DNA of 51,205 nt. Origin: Bradyrhizobium sp. YR681. Lineage in GTDB: Bacteria > Pseudomonadota > Alphaproteobacteria > Rhizobiales > Xanthobacteraceae. The DNA lies in assembly GCF_000282615.1 (NCBI RefSeq), contig NZ_AKIY01000039.1, positions 1 through 51,205 on the forward strand, given 5' to 3'. The notes beneath the pieces were generated by a model that saw nothing but the letters and a program-made list of their open reading frames with translations, had not been told where the DNA came from and ran no database searches. Of the stretch, positions 36,674 to 46,662 are shown piece by piece. A program made the translations under genes and the position numbers. Each line of letters starts with the position of its first letter. Positions within the stretch are counted from its first letter, which is position 1.

Positions 36674-37984
36674 ATGCGTCTGCGCATGGCTGCCCGTTTG
36701 ATACGTGGATTGTTGGTCGCGATATCGGCGACCGGTTTGATGGCTTCGGCCGAAGCTCAAGAGAAGAAGATCAAGATCGGCGTCGTGTTCGACCTGACCG
36801 GGCCACTCGCAGGCGGCGGGTCCGAGCTCAACTATGTCGGCGCCAAGATCATCCTCGACCATTTCGCCAAGACCGGCGTCGAGGGCTACAAGATCGAGGC
36901 GGTCTACGCCGACGCCCAGAGCAAGCCTGATATCGCCATCAATGAATCCGTCCGCCTGCTCGAGCAGGAGAAGGTCGACATGGTGCTCGGCTTCTTCTCC
37001 TCGGCGCAGTGCGTGCCGGTCGCAGCCCGCGTCGAGCAGCTCAAGAAGTTCATGTGGATGACGACCTGCATCTCGTCGGCCGTGTTCAACGAGAAGGGCT
37101 ACAAATACGTCTTCCGCCCCCAGGCGAGCGGCGACCAGTTCGGCATGATGACGATGGATTTCATCGCGCAGAATGCCAAGGCGAAGTTCGACAAGGAGCC
37201 GAAGGACCTGCGCGTTGCCATCATCCACGAGGACGGCGCCTATGGCGTCGACGTCTCCAGGGGTAACGAGGTCGGCGCCAAGAAGGCAGGCTTCAACGTC
37301 GTGATGAAGGAGGGCTATTCGGCGACCGCGCCTGACCTCTCCGCGCTGGTGACCAAGCTGAAGCGCGCAAAACCCGACGTGATTTTTCACACCGGCTACA
37401 ATCCTGACATCACGCTGCTGCTGCGCCAGGCGCGCGAGCAGGGGCTGAAGTTCGGCGCGCTGATGGGGCACGGCGCGGGTTATGGCGTCTATGAGAAGCT
37501 GAAGGAGGGCATGGGCGCGGACGCCACCTACATCTTCAACACCGACCCGATCTCGATCTGGCTTGCCAACCAGAAGACCATGGATCCCAAGCTTCCGGCC
37601 GTGATCAAGATGGTCGGCGAGGAGTTCGACAAGATCAGGCCCGGCGTTGCGATCCGTTCCGCCCATGTCGGCATAGGTGCCTCGAACACCTATGTGTTCA
37701 TGAGCGATGTGCTGCCGCGCGCGATCAAGAAGTACGGCGGGGTCGATCCCGACGCGCTGCGCAAGGCGGCGCTCGACACCGACATTCCCGAGGGCGGGAC
37801 CATGCTGGGCTTCGGCGTCAAGTTCTACGGCGAGGGCACGCCGATGTCTGGCCAGAACGAACGCTCTTTCCCTGTCGTGATTCAGTATCTCGACGACAAA
37901 TCCTCCGTGGTGTGGCCCAAGAGCCAGGTGCAGCGCGAGGCCGTGCTGCCGCTGCCCAAAGGCACCACCTACAGCAACCAGTAG
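36674..37984 (+). CDS. livK: ABC transporter substrate-binding protein, branched-chain amino acid type
   Basis: This 436-residue periplasmic binding protein has a signal peptide (about residues 1-29, ending AEAQ) and a Leu/Ile/Val-binding-type fold: IKIGVVFDLTGPLAGGG at the mature N terminus, NESVRLLEQEKVDMVLG, and a C-terminal lobe with KRAKPDVIFHTGYNPD. It is longer than E. coli LivK (about 370), like many rhizobial homologues that bind diverse amides or amino acids. First gene of a complete five-gene importer operon (K-G-F-H-M). The ligand cannot be fixed. Confidence 0.92.
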   Translation: MRLRMAARLIRGLLVAISATGLMASAEAQEKKIKIGVVFDLTGPLAGGGSELNYVGAKIILDHFAKTGVEGYKIEAVYADAQSKPDIAINESVRLLEQEKVDMVLGFFSSAQCVPVAARVEQLKKFMWMTTCISSAVFNEKGYKYVFRPQASGDQFGMMTMDFIAQNAKAKFDKEPKDLRVAIIHEDGAYGVDVSRGNEVGAKKAGFNVVMKEGYSATAPDLSALVTKLKRAKPDVIFHTGYNPDITLLLRQAREQGLKFGALMGHGAGYGVYEKLKEGMGADATYIFNTDPISIWLANQKTMDPKLPAVIKMVGEEFDKIRPGVAIRSAHVGIGASNTYVFMSDVLPRAIKKYGGVDPDALRKAALDTDIPEGGTMLGFGVKFYGEGTPMSGQNERSFPVVIQYLDDKSSVVWPKSQVQREAVLPLPKGTTYSNQ

Positions 37985-37996
37985 CGGAGCGGGGCG

Positions 37997-38766
37997 GTGC
38001 TGGAAGTCAGCGGGCTGGTGAAGCGGTTTGGCGGCTTCACCGCCCTTAACAGCGTGTCGTTCAGCGTCGAGCAGGGCGAGATCCTCGGCCTGATTGGCCC
38101 CAACGGCTCGGGCAAGAGCACGATCTTCAACATGCTCTCCGGCACGCTGGCGCCGACATCAGGTTCGATCCTGTTTGCCGGACATGAGATCGCCGGCCTC
38201 GCGCCGCACCGGATCATCAACCGCGGCATCGGCCGCACCTTCCAGATCCCGCGCCCCTTCCGCCGCTTGACCATCTTCGAAAACGTCGCGCTCGCCGGCT
38301 TCTACGGCCAGGGGCGCCACAGCCGCATCAAGGCCGAGGCGGCGGCCGAACGCGCGCTGGCGATGGTCGGCCTGCCGACCGATCGTCACGCCAGCGTCGA
38401 TGGCCTTGGCGCGGCCGGCCTGAAGAAGCTCGAACTTGCCAAAGCGCTCGCCACCGCGCCAAAGCTCCTGCTCGCCGACGAGAGCCTCGGCGGCCTCGAC
38501 GAGGCCGAGATGGGGCAGGCCGCCGACATGCTGCGCAACATCCGCGACGAGCTCGGCATCACCATCATCTGGGTGGAGCACATCATGGGTGTGCTGATGC
38601 GCGTCGTCGACCGCGTCATGGTGCTCGACCATGGCGAGAAGATCTCGGAAGGCCTGCCCAGCGCGGTCGCCGGCGATCCGCGCGTCATCGAGGTCTATCT
38701 CGGCACCGATGCCGAGACCACGCAGGCCGCCGCCGCCGCAGCGCGCCGCCGCGCGGGAGGGCAGTG

Positions 38767-38767
<1 letters not shown>
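37997..38767 (+). CDS. livG: Branched-chain amino acid ABC transporter ATPase LivG
   Basis: This 256-residue ATPase has Walker A GPNGSGKST (about 35-43), the Liv-type GIGRTFQIPRPF Q-loop and Walker B LLLADESLGGLD. The signature region reads GLGAAGLKKLELAKAL: where the LSGGQ motif is expected it has GLGAAGLKK, a strongly altered signature compatible with asymmetric pairing with LivF. It starts at GTG 37997, 12 nt after livK. Confidence 0.9.
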
Positions 38768-39470
<703 letters not shown>

Positions 39471-39471
<1 letters not shown>

Positions 39472-40358
39472 TGTTCATGCAGGGGTTCCTGGACATTTTC
39501 GACATCTACCTGCTGGAGGCCGTGATCAACGGCATCCTGCTTGGCGGCGTGCTGGCGCTGCTCGCGCTCGGGCTCAATCTGATCTTCGGCGTCATCGACG
39601 TGACCTGGATCTGCTACGCCGAGCTGGTGATGATCGGCATGTATGCGATGTACTTCCTGGTGCAGTATTACGGCATCAGCTATTTCGTCGCCGCGCCGCT
39701 CACGATCCTGCTGGTCGCGGTGCTCGGCGCAGCGCTGCACTACCTCGTGATCGCGCCGCTGCTCACCGCGCCGCCGATCAACCAGCTGCTCGCCACCGGC
39801 GGCGTGCTGTTCGTGCTGCAGAGCTTTGCCACCGTCGCCTTCGGCATCGACTTCCGCAATCTCGGCATCCGCCTGCCGGTGCTCGCCTTCGGCGACATGA
39901 ACTTCAGCTACGCGCGGCTGCTGTCGTTCCTGGCCGCGCTGGTCGGCATGGTCGCCGTCTATCTGTTCATGACGCGCACCTTCACCGGCACCGCGATCCG
40001 CGCCATCTCGCAGGACCGGCAGATCATGGCGCTGATGGGTGTCGACACCAAGAGGATCTACCTCATCACCTCCGCGCTCGGGGGCGCGCTGGCCGGGCTC
40101 GCTGCCTGCCTGCTCGTGCTGCAATATGACGTGCACCCCTTCGTCGGCCTCTCCTTCGGGCCGATCACCTTCCTGATCTGCGTGCTCGGAGGCCTCGGCA
40201 ATTTCATCGGCGGCTTCATCGCCGCCTTCGTGTTCGCCGAGATCATCTCGCTCGGCGGCCTGTTCTCCGACCTCGAATGGGGCTACGTGCTCGCCTTCGC
40301 CTTCTTCATCGTCATGATGTTCATCCGGCCCGCGGGCCTGCTTGCGAGGCGCCGATGA
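39471..40358 (+). CDS. livH: Branched-chain amino acid ABC transporter permease LivH
   Basis: This 295-residue permease has eight or so membrane helices and LivH motifs: EAVINGILLGGVLALLALGLNLIFG (split across helix 1) and AISQDRQIMALMGVD in the coupling loop near residue 180. Start ATG 39471 shares a base with the livF stop; ATG 39477 is an alternative. It overlaps livM by 4 nt. Confidence 0.93.
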
Positions 40359-41392
40359 TGGGGCAGGGGCGGCTTGCGGCGTGGGCGATCGGTCTGGCGG
40401 CGCTGGTCGCGCTGCCCTTCGTCTATCGCGATCCCTATCATCTGCACATCCTGGTGCTGATCCTGATCTGGTCGTTCGCCTATACGTCGTGGTCGATGAT
40501 GGGGCGGTTCGGCCTCGTCTCGCTCGGCCATGGCGGCTTCATGGGGATCGGCGCCTACGTCACCGCGCTGCTGTGGAATCATCTCGGCCTGTCGCCGTGG
40601 ATCGGCATCCCCATCAGCATGGTCGCGGCAGGCATCCTGGCGCTGATCGTCGGCTATCCCTGCTTCCGCTTCCGCATCACCGGGCACTATTTCGTGCTGG
40701 TGACGCTGGCGCTGTCAGGCATCGTGCTCCAGGTCATCACCGCCACGCGCGACTATACCGGCGGCTCGCTCGGCTACACGCCGAACCGCGCTGCGGGCAA
40801 CAAGCTGTTGGCGCTGCAATTCGACGACAAGATCACCTGGTATTTGATCGCGCTCGGCGTCTGGCTGTTCGGCATCGTGGTCTGGCACTGGGTCGACCGC
40901 AGCATGGCGCGCTATGCGCTGGAGGCGATCTCGGAGGACGAGGACGCCGCGGCCGCGGCCGGCGTCGACGTCACCGCGGAGAAACTGAAGATCACGCTGC
41001 TCAGCGCGCTGATGACGGCGCTGGCGGGAGCGATCTACTGCCAGTACCAGATGTTCATCACGCCCGACACCGTCAGCGGCATCGCGGTGTCGCTCCAGAT
41101 GGTGTTCGCGGCGATCGTCGGCGGCCTGTTCGTCTCGCTCGGTCCGACCGTCGGCGCCATCATCACGATCCTGCTGGCCGAGACCTTGCGCATCGGCTTC
41201 GGCACCAAGGCGGTCGGCTGGGACAATTTCGTCTACGGCGTGCTGCTGGTGCTTTTCATCATATTCCTTCCCAAGGGTATCCTTGGTAGCGTGCTCGACC
41301 GACTGAAGCCGCAACGCAAGGTGCCCCGCGCCCATGAACACGAAGTCGTCCAAAAGCAAGAAGCCGTCCAAATCGCTCGCCCAGGTACTTGA
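40355..41392 (+). CDS. livM: Branched-chain amino acid ABC transporter permease LivM
   Basis: This 345-residue permease has about ten membrane helices, MGRFGLVSLGHGGFMGIGAY near residue 50 and AISEDEDAAAAAGVDVTAEKLK in the coupling loop. The last ~20 codons, a charged tail (RAHEHEVVQKQEAVQ), are also read in another frame as the start of the PPK2 gene. A long charged tail is not typical, so the overlap deserves checking. Confidence 0.92.
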   Translation: MMGQGRLAAWAIGLAALVALPFVYRDPYHLHILVLILIWSFAYTSWSMMGRFGLVSLGHGGFMGIGAYVTALLWNHLGLSPWIGIPISMVAAGILALIVGYPCFRFRITGHYFVLVTLALSGIVLQVITATRDYTGGSLGYTPNRAAGNKLLALQFDDKITWYLIALGVWLFGIVVWHWVDRSMARYALEAISEDEDAAAAAGVDVTAEKLKITLLSALMTALAGAIYCQYQMFITPDTVSGIAVSLQMVFAAIVGGLFVSLGPTVGAIITILLAETLRIGFGTKAVGWDNFVYGVLLVLFIIFLPKGILGSVLDRLKPQRKVPRAHEHEVVQKQEAVQIARPGT

Positions 41393-42284
41393 CCGCTACA
41401 TCACGCCGTTCCGCTACGATGGCGCGGGCAAGTTTCATCTCAAGGCGCACAAGACCAACGAGAAGGGCGATCTCGACAAGGAGAAGGCGCAGGAGATTCT
41501 CGACGCCAACAAGAAGCGGCTGATCGAGTTCCAGGAGAAGCTCTATGCCCAGGACCGCTGGTCGCTGCTGATCGTGTTCCAGGCGATGGACGCGGCCGGC
41601 AAGGACAGTGCCATCAAGGCGATCTTCGAGGGCATCAATCCGCAGGGCTGTGAGGTCCATGCCTTCAAGGCGCCGAGCAGCAAGGAGCTCGACCACGACT
41701 TCCTCTGGCGCCACGCCATCGCGCTGCCCGAGCGTGGCCATATCAGCATCTTCAACCGCTCGCATTACGAGGAATGCCTGGTGACGCGCGTGCACCCGGA
41801 GATTCTCGCCAAGGAGAAGCTGCCGCAGAAGCTCGTCACCAAGAACATCTGGAAGGAGCGGTTCGAGGACATCTCTTCCTTCGAGCGCTACCTGTCGCGC
41901 AACGGCACCGTGGTGCTGAAATTCTTCCTCAACCTCTCCAGGGAGGAGCAGCGCGAGCGCTTCCTCGATCGGTTGAACGAGCCGTCCAAGCAGTGGAAGT
42001 TCTCGATGGACGACATCAAGGAGCGCGCGCTGTGGCCGCGCTACCAGGCGGTCTACCAGGACATCGTCCGGCACACGGCGACGCCGCACGCGCCGTGGTA
42101 TGTCGTACCGGCCGACCACAAATGGTTCGCCCGCGTCGTGATCGGCTCCGTGATCAATGCCGCGCTCGAAAAGCTCGATCTGCGCTTCCCCCGCGCCGAC
42201 AAGGCCTCGGTGGCGGAGTTCGACGAGGTGCGCAAGGCGCTGGAGAAGGAGGAGGGGAAGGGCGGCAGGAAACGGGTAAAGTGA
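41334..42284 (+). CDS. ppk2: PPK2-family polyphosphate kinase
   Basis: This 316-residue PPK2 has Walker A QAMDAAGKDS (83-92), Walker B ISIFNRSHYEE (137-147) and the lid-region KNIWKERFEDI. PPK2 enzymes transfer phosphate between polyphosphate and nucleotides; single-domain forms phosphorylate NMP or NDP, and class cannot be assigned safely here. The first 59 nt overlap livM in a different frame. The Lys/Ser-rich N terminus (residues 1-14) is encoded in that overlap. Confidence 0.92.
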   Translation: MNTKSSKSKKPSKSLAQVLDRYITPFRYDGAGKFHLKAHKTNEKGDLDKEKAQEILDANKKRLIEFQEKLYAQDRWSLLIVFQAMDAAGKDSAIKAIFEGINPQGCEVHAFKAPSSKELDHDFLWRHAIALPERGHISIFNRSHYEECLVTRVHPEILAKEKLPQKLVTKNIWKERFEDISSFERYLSRNGTVVLKFFLNLSREEQRERFLDRLNEPSKQWKFSMDDIKERALWPRYQAVYQDIVRHTATPHAPWYVVPADHKWFARVVIGSVINAALEKLDLRFPRADKASVAEFDEVRKALEKEEGKGGRKRVK

Positions 42285-42432
42285 AAAGCGCGAAAACAAC
42301 CCCATGCACAGTAGCCGGCGATAGTGAAATCAACGGCTTGGCAATTCGATTCTGATTTAGCGAAAATCTCTTGACGCGTCGGGCAAAACAGGGGTATGGT
42401 GTCATCATCGCAACAGTGCCCGGAAGACCGGT

Positions 42433-42532
42433 CCCGTAGGGTGGGCAAAGCGTAAGCGTGCCCACGCAATTTTCATTGCGGATAGAGGTGGTGGGCACGG
42501 CGCGAAGAGCGCGCCTTTGCCCACCCTACGGG
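42433..42532. repeat. Palindromic intergenic element, family 1, copy B
   Basis: CCCGTAGGGTGGGCAAAGCG at the left mirrors the right end, CCTTTGCCCACCCTACGGG, and the internal CGTGCCCACGC/GTGGGCACG pair matches the element at 10205-10294. It lies between the convergent ppk2 and metallo-hydrolase genes. The rest of the gap (42285-42432) shows no gene. Confidence 0.85.
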
Positions 42533-42546
42533 TTCTGGGCCAGCCG

Positions 42547-43431
42547 TCAGTAGCCGCGGCCCCACCAGTAGCAGAAGCGCTCGACATTGGCGGGGAGGCT
42601 CGCCTCGTAGTTCGCCCACTTCTCGTATTTCGGCAGCTTCACTTCCTTCATCGCGGTGTCGAAGCATTTGCCGGCGTCGGCTGCCTTCTTCACCTCGGCT
42701 GACAGATCTTCCATGTAGGCGACGTCGTCCTCGATGTCCTTCTTGGTGCCGAAGCGGCCGCCGGCATAGGGATGGCCTGGGATCATCCGCTCCCAGTCGA
42801 GCGACGCCAGCTTCTTCAGCGAGGCGATATATTCCAGCGGCGAGGCGTTGTCGGGGATGTTGCGGAACTGGACGGATTCGATCGGGGCGAAGTCGACCAC
42901 GAAGACGATCTTCTCCTTCGGGAGCCGCATCACCAGCGAATTGTCGGAATGGTTGCGGCCGACATAGTTGAGCTCCAGCGTGGTGCCGCCGAGCGTGATG
43001 GCCTTCTTGTCGTCGACCACCTGGTCCGGCATCACGACGTCGGCCAGCAGCGAATTCTGCTTCTTCAGCTCGAGCAGGCGTTCCTTGGTGCGGCGATGCG
43101 CGACGAAGGTGGCGCCGAGATCCTTGAAGGGCTGGCCGCCGGCGATGTGGTCGTAATGGTGATGGCTGTAGATGACGTATTTGATCGGCTGGTCGGTGAC
43201 CGCCTTGATCGCGTCGATATAGGGTTTTGCCGGCCGCAAGTAGGAGATCGGATCGGTCGCGATCACGCCCTTCGGCGTCACCACGAACATCGACTGATGG
43301 CCGCCATAGCGGAAGATGTAGACATTGTCGGTGCCGTCGACCTTCCGGGTGGACGTTTGCGGCGGGGTCTGTGCGAACGCCGATCCGGTCACGAGGGACG
43401 CGAGAACGGCGATGCAAAATGATGCTTTCAT
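42547..43431 (-). CDS. Exported metallo-beta-lactamase-fold hydrolase
   Basis: This 294-residue protein has a signal peptide (residues 1-21, AFAQ) and the MBL zinc motif HxHxDH at His90, His92, Asp94, His95 (SHHHYDHIAGG). Further ligands are in NHSDNS (about 172) and PGHPY (about 233). It resembles the periplasmic MBL-fold proteins of the SoxH/quinoprotein-relay type; the substrate is unknown. The ATG at 43431 gives a clean signal peptide; an in-frame extension to 43479 adds 16 unsupported residues. Confidence 0.9.
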   Translation of the reverse strand: MKASFCIAVLASLVTGSAFAQTPPQTSTRKVDGTDNVYIFRYGGHQSMFVVTPKGVIATDPISYLRPAKPYIDAIKAVTDQPIKYVIYSHHHYDHIAGGQPFKDLGATFVAHRRTKERLLELKKQNSLLADVVMPDQVVDDKKAITLGGTTLELNYVGRNHSDNSLVMRLPKEKIVFVVDFAPIESVQFRNIPDNASPLEYIASLKKLASLDWERMIPGHPYAGGRFGTKKDIEDDVAYMEDLSAEVKKAADAGKCFDTAMKEVKLPKYEKWANYEASLPANVERFCYWWGRGY

Positions 43432-43611
43432 CTCTGGCTTTCTGGAAATGCAAGGGAGGCGGGCGGGGCGGTAATGCAATATCCCTTCGACACAAACGCT
43501 GCGTCGAGAGATTTATTCCGCTGTTTCACGCGGCCAATCTGTCGCGGGAACATCGGGGAACAGGTTGCCAAATGTGATTTGAAACCCATTGATCGCGCTT
43601 GACAGTTTTAT
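43432..43611. other. Intergenic stretch without recognised feature
   Basis: This is the upstream region of the minus-strand metallo-hydrolase. No gene, hairpin terminator or convincing promoter was seen before the micro-ORF locus begins. Confidence 0.5.
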
Positions 43612-43625
43612 GTCATGGGAGGAGC

Positions 43626-43688
43626 ATGTGTGTGGTCGCGAATACGCGACGCGCAACGTCCACCTCAAGAGCAAGGGGAGGTCTATGA
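43626..43688 (+). CDS. Micro-ORF 1 (20 residues)
   Basis: It begins MCVVANTRRA and ends RARGGL, with Cys at position 2 and four Arg. GGGAGGAG lies 4-5 nt before the ATG, one of the strongest ribosome sites in the window. The stop overlaps the next ATG (ATGA). Codons such as TGT, AGA, AGG, GGA and CTA are rare in this high-GC genome. No homologue is claimed. Confidence 0.5.
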   Translation: MCVVANTRRATSTSRARGGL

Positions 43689-43717
43689 CACCACCTCCGC
43701 AAATCCAGCCGCGTTAA
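43685..43717 (+). CDS. Micro-ORF 2 (10 residues)
   Basis: The ORF reads MTPPPQIQPR. It has its own GGGGAGG ribosome site and overlaps micro-ORF 1 by 4 nt. The triple proline could stall ribosomes. Its ribosome site is complementary to its own codons 3-5, so translation of micro-ORF 1 would be expected to open it. Confidence 0.45.
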   Translation: MTPPPQIQPR

Positions 43718-43888
43718 GTGCGATGGAGCTCGTTCGGACTATCGCATAGCGGCAGAAACCGCGAACGGCACGCCGGGTCAAGGTTTAGTGGGCTGCATCA
43801 GCAAGGCAGAGCCCCTACCTGCCCGGCGCTGTGCGTTTTGGATCGTGCTGCGTATGAGATCTGGAAATTTCTGGATGAGTCCGGCCTG

Positions 43889-44019
43889 CATGGTTCGAGA
43901 CGCCCGCGTTGCGGGCTCCTCACCATGAGGGTCTAGAATCTCGATGAGGGTTCTAGAATCTCGCCGCACGGCACAACCTTATCCTGAGGGCCCGCCGCAG
44001 GCGGGCGTCTCGAAGGATG
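43889..44019. repeat. Palindromic intergenic element, family 2, copy A
   Basis: The left end CATGGTTCGAGACGCCCGC mirrors the right end GCGGGCGTCTCGAAGGATG with two differences. Inside, TGAGGGTCTAGAATCTCG and TGAGGGTTCTAGAATCTCG are tandem near-identical copies. A related element is at 47684-47793. It occupies the region before mscS. Confidence 0.8.
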
Positions 44020-44232
44020 CGCCGCGAGCGAGCTTCCCGCCAACTGCGAATGGCTACAGCAGAACGTGGTTCCCGATCCTGCGTTGCGGCAAATGCCAAG
44101 AGATTGTCGCCTGATCGGCAAACTTCCGACACAGGGCGCGGGCGAATAACGCCAATCCGACATGACGCATGCGCTTCGGTGGTGACGATTCCGATTCCGC
44201 CGGGGCGCATCTGTTTTTTCAGGGAATCCTTC

Positions 44233-46563
44233 GTGTCGCATAAGCTTGCCTCCGCGCTTCTCGCAGCGCTCTTCCTTGCCATCGCGTCGTTCTCCCCTGT
44301 TCGTGCCGAGCCGCCCGCGCCGGCTGCGACCAATGCGGCCGCATTGTCGCCCGACGAGGCCAAGCGCGCGCTTGAGACGCTCCAGGACGACAAGAAGCGC
44401 GCGCAGATGATCGACACGCTGCGCGCCATCGCGAATGCGTCCGGTCAGCAGCCGCCCGCGCCCGAGCCGAAATCGCCGATCCCGCTGTCCGCCGACGGCC
44501 TCGGCGCGCAGCTGCTGCTCACGGTGTCCGAGGAGATCGGCGAGATCTCGGGCGAGATCGCCAGCATGGCGCGAACGCTCACGCATTTCCCGGCGTTCTA
44601 TTACTGGATCATGCGCACCGCGAACGACCCTGCCGCCTACAATCTCCTGATCGAGATTGCCTGGAAGCTCGCGCTGGTGCTCGGCTGCGCGCTTGCGGCC
44701 GAATGGGTGATCTTCCGCCTGATCCGGCGTCCGGTCGCGTTCCTGGAAGGGCGGATGCCGCAAACCGCGCATTTGCCGGTGCAGGCGCTGCCCATGGCAG
44801 ATCCGCCGTCATCGGTGGCCGACGTCACCCCCGCGCCCGACCTACACAGGCGTCGTCACAATCTGGCGCGGATCTGGCAGGTCATGCTGCGGCTGCCCTT
44901 CGTGCTGGGGCGCCTCGTGCTCGAGCTGCTTCCCGTGTTCGTCCTCATGGGCGTTGCCTCCGCGCTGCTCGGAACCGAGATCGGCGAGCCCACCACCGTC
45001 CGCCTCGTGATCCTCGCGGTCGTGAATGCCTATGCGTTCTCGCGTGGCCTCATCTGCGTCGTCCGCGCATTGGCGGGACCTTACGGCCTGTTTCCGGTGC
45101 GGGCAGAGACGGCGGCCTATATCGAGATCTGGGCCCGCCGCATCGTCGGTGTCGGCGTTTCCGGCATCGCCTTCGCCAATGTGGCGCTGCTGCTCGGCCT
45201 GCACCGCGCCGGTTATGCCGCGCTGCTGCGCATGGTGATGCTGGTCGTGCATCTCTTCGTCGTCGTCATCATCCTGCAATGCCGCCGCCAGGTCGCCGAG
45301 GCCATTCGCGCGCCGGCGGACCGGCACGGCATCGCGGCGCGTCTGCGCAACCGCATCGCCGGCGGCTGGCACTATCTCGCCATCGCGCTCGATCTTGCGC
45401 TGTGGGCGGTGTGGGCGCTCAACATCCGCAACGGCTATTCGCTGCTGCTGCAATATTTCGTCGGCACCGTCGTTGTCGCGTTGCTGACGCGCGTCGCCAT
45501 CATGCTGACGCTGGGCCTGATCGATCGCGGCTTCCGCATCAAGCCGGAGATCCTCCAGCGCTTTCCGGGGCTGGAGGTCCGGGCCAACCGTTATCTGCCG
45601 CTGCTGCGCAGGATCGTCTCCGGCGCGATCGCCTTCATCGGCTTCGTGGCCGTGCTCGAAGTCTGGGGCGTGGATGCCATCGTCTGGTTCTATGGCGGCC
45701 AGATCGGCGGTCGGTTGATCTCGGCGGTGGTGACGATCGGCGTCGCCGTGTTCATCGCGGCTGCGATCTGGGAAGCCAGCAACGCGCTGCTGGACCGCCA
45801 GATCAACACGCTGTCGCGGGACGGCCACTATGCCCGGGCCGCGCGCCTGCGCACCTTCCAGCCGATGCTGCGCACCGCGTTGCTCTGCCTGATCGCCACC
45901 GTCGTCGGCCTCACGGCGCTGAGCGAAATCGGCGTCAATGTCGCGCCGCTGCTCGCAGGCGCCGGCATCGTCGGCATCGCGATCGGCTTCGGGTCGCAAA
46001 AGCTGGTGCAGGACCTCATCACCGGCCTGTTCCTGCTGCTGGAGAACACGGTGCAGGTCGGCGACAATGTCAGCGTCTCCGGTCTCTCCGGGGTTGTCGA
46101 GAACGTCTCGATCCGCACCATTCGCCTGCGCGCCGGCGATGGCGCGGTGCACATCGTGCCGTTCAGCGCGGTCACCACCATCACCAATGCCAGTCGCGGC
46201 GCCGGCAATGCTTCCGTCAGCGTCAACGTCGCCTACAAGGAGGACACCGATCGCGCCGGCCAGATCCTCAAGGATATCGTCGAGGAGATGCGCCGCGAGG
46301 CGGACTTCCGCGCGCTGATCCGCGGCGATCTCGAACTCTGGGGCATCGACAAGGTCGACGGCGCCATGGTGTCGATCGTCGGCCAGATCCGCTGCACCGA
46401 GGCCGGCCGCTGGCCGGTGCAGCGCGAGTTCAACCGTCGCATGAAGCAGCGCTTCCAGCAGCACGGCATCGAGGTCGCGTCGGCCACCCAGACCGTCCTG
46501 ATGCACGTTGCGCCGCCGGCGGATCACGCCGCAAACCTCACGCCGCGGCGCGCGGCCGGATAG
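44233..46563 (+). CDS. MscS-family mechanosensitive channel, large form
   Basis: This 776-residue protein has a signal peptide (about residues 1-25, ending VRA), a periplasmic N-terminal region, about ten membrane helices and a C-terminal MscS core. The pore helix and beta domain are clear near residues 570-640 (GAGIVGIAIGFGSQKLVQDL, LENTVQVGDNVSVSG, then VPFSAVTTITNAS). Large MscS relatives resemble E. coli YbdG/MscK types and release solutes on hypo-osmotic shock. Start GTG 44233 follows AGGGAA and exposes the signal peptide; upstream in-frame sequence runs through the repeat element. Confidence 0.9.
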   Translation: MSHKLASALLAALFLAIASFSPVRAEPPAPAATNAAALSPDEAKRALETLQDDKKRAQMIDTLRAIANASGQQPPAPEPKSPIPLSADGLGAQLLLTVSEEIGEISGEIASMARTLTHFPAFYYWIMRTANDPAAYNLLIEIAWKLALVLGCALAAEWVIFRLIRRPVAFLEGRMPQTAHLPVQALPMADPPSSVADVTPAPDLHRRRHNLARIWQVMLRLPFVLGRLVLELLPVFVLMGVASALLGTEIGEPTTVRLVILAVVNAYAFSRGLICVVRALAGPYGLFPVRAETAAYIEIWARRIVGVGVSGIAFANVALLLGLHRAGYAALLRMVMLVVHLFVVVIILQCRRQVAEAIRAPADRHGIAARLRNRIAGGWHYLAIALDLALWAVWALNIRNGYSLLLQYFVGTVVVALLTRVAIMLTLGLIDRGFRIKPEILQRFPGLEVRANRYLPLLRRIVSGAIAFIGFVAVLEVWGVDAIVWFYGGQIGGRLISAVVTIGVAVFIAAAIWEASNALLDRQINTLSRDGHYARAARLRTFQPMLRTALLCLIATVVGLTALSEIGVNVAPLLAGAGIVGIAIGFGSQKLVQDLITGLFLLLENTVQVGDNVSVSGLSGVVENVSIRTIRLRAGDGAVHIVPFSAVTTITNASRGAGNASVSVNVAYKEDTDRAGQILKDIVEEMRREADFRALIRGDLELWGIDKVDGAMVSIVGQIRCTEAGRWPVQREFNRRMKQRFQQHGIEVASATQTVLMHVAPPADHAANLTPRRAAG

Positions 46564-46662
46564 CGGGCCGGTCAACTTACCGCTTGCCTCCACGCACCCG
46601 GCATCGTTCACTCCGGCTCCAGCCCGCTGACAACATGCGGGCGGCAAAAAGGGTGGGAGAGA

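Larger units (their letters stand above)
43612..43840 (+). ncRNA. Putative structured RNA carrying two micro-ORFs
   Basis: Several complementary segments occur in series. GGAGGT (43677-43682) with ACCTCC (43693-43698) hides the ribosome site of micro-ORF 2. TGCGAT (43719-43724) with ATCGCA (43741-43746) sits inside GCCGC/GCGGC (43708-43712 with 43749-43753). GGGCT/AGCCC (43790-43794 with 43810-43814) sits inside CGCCGGG/CCCGGCG (43771-43777 with 43822-43828), and GTTTT follows. No coding gene overlaps. The boundaries and the promoter are uncertain. Confidence 0.5.

Noticed and set aside
43701..43880. Possible tRNA-like fold in the stem-loop region
   Set aside because: The stems do not give a 7-bp acceptor, a TTC-containing T loop or a 3' end consistent with a tRNA.
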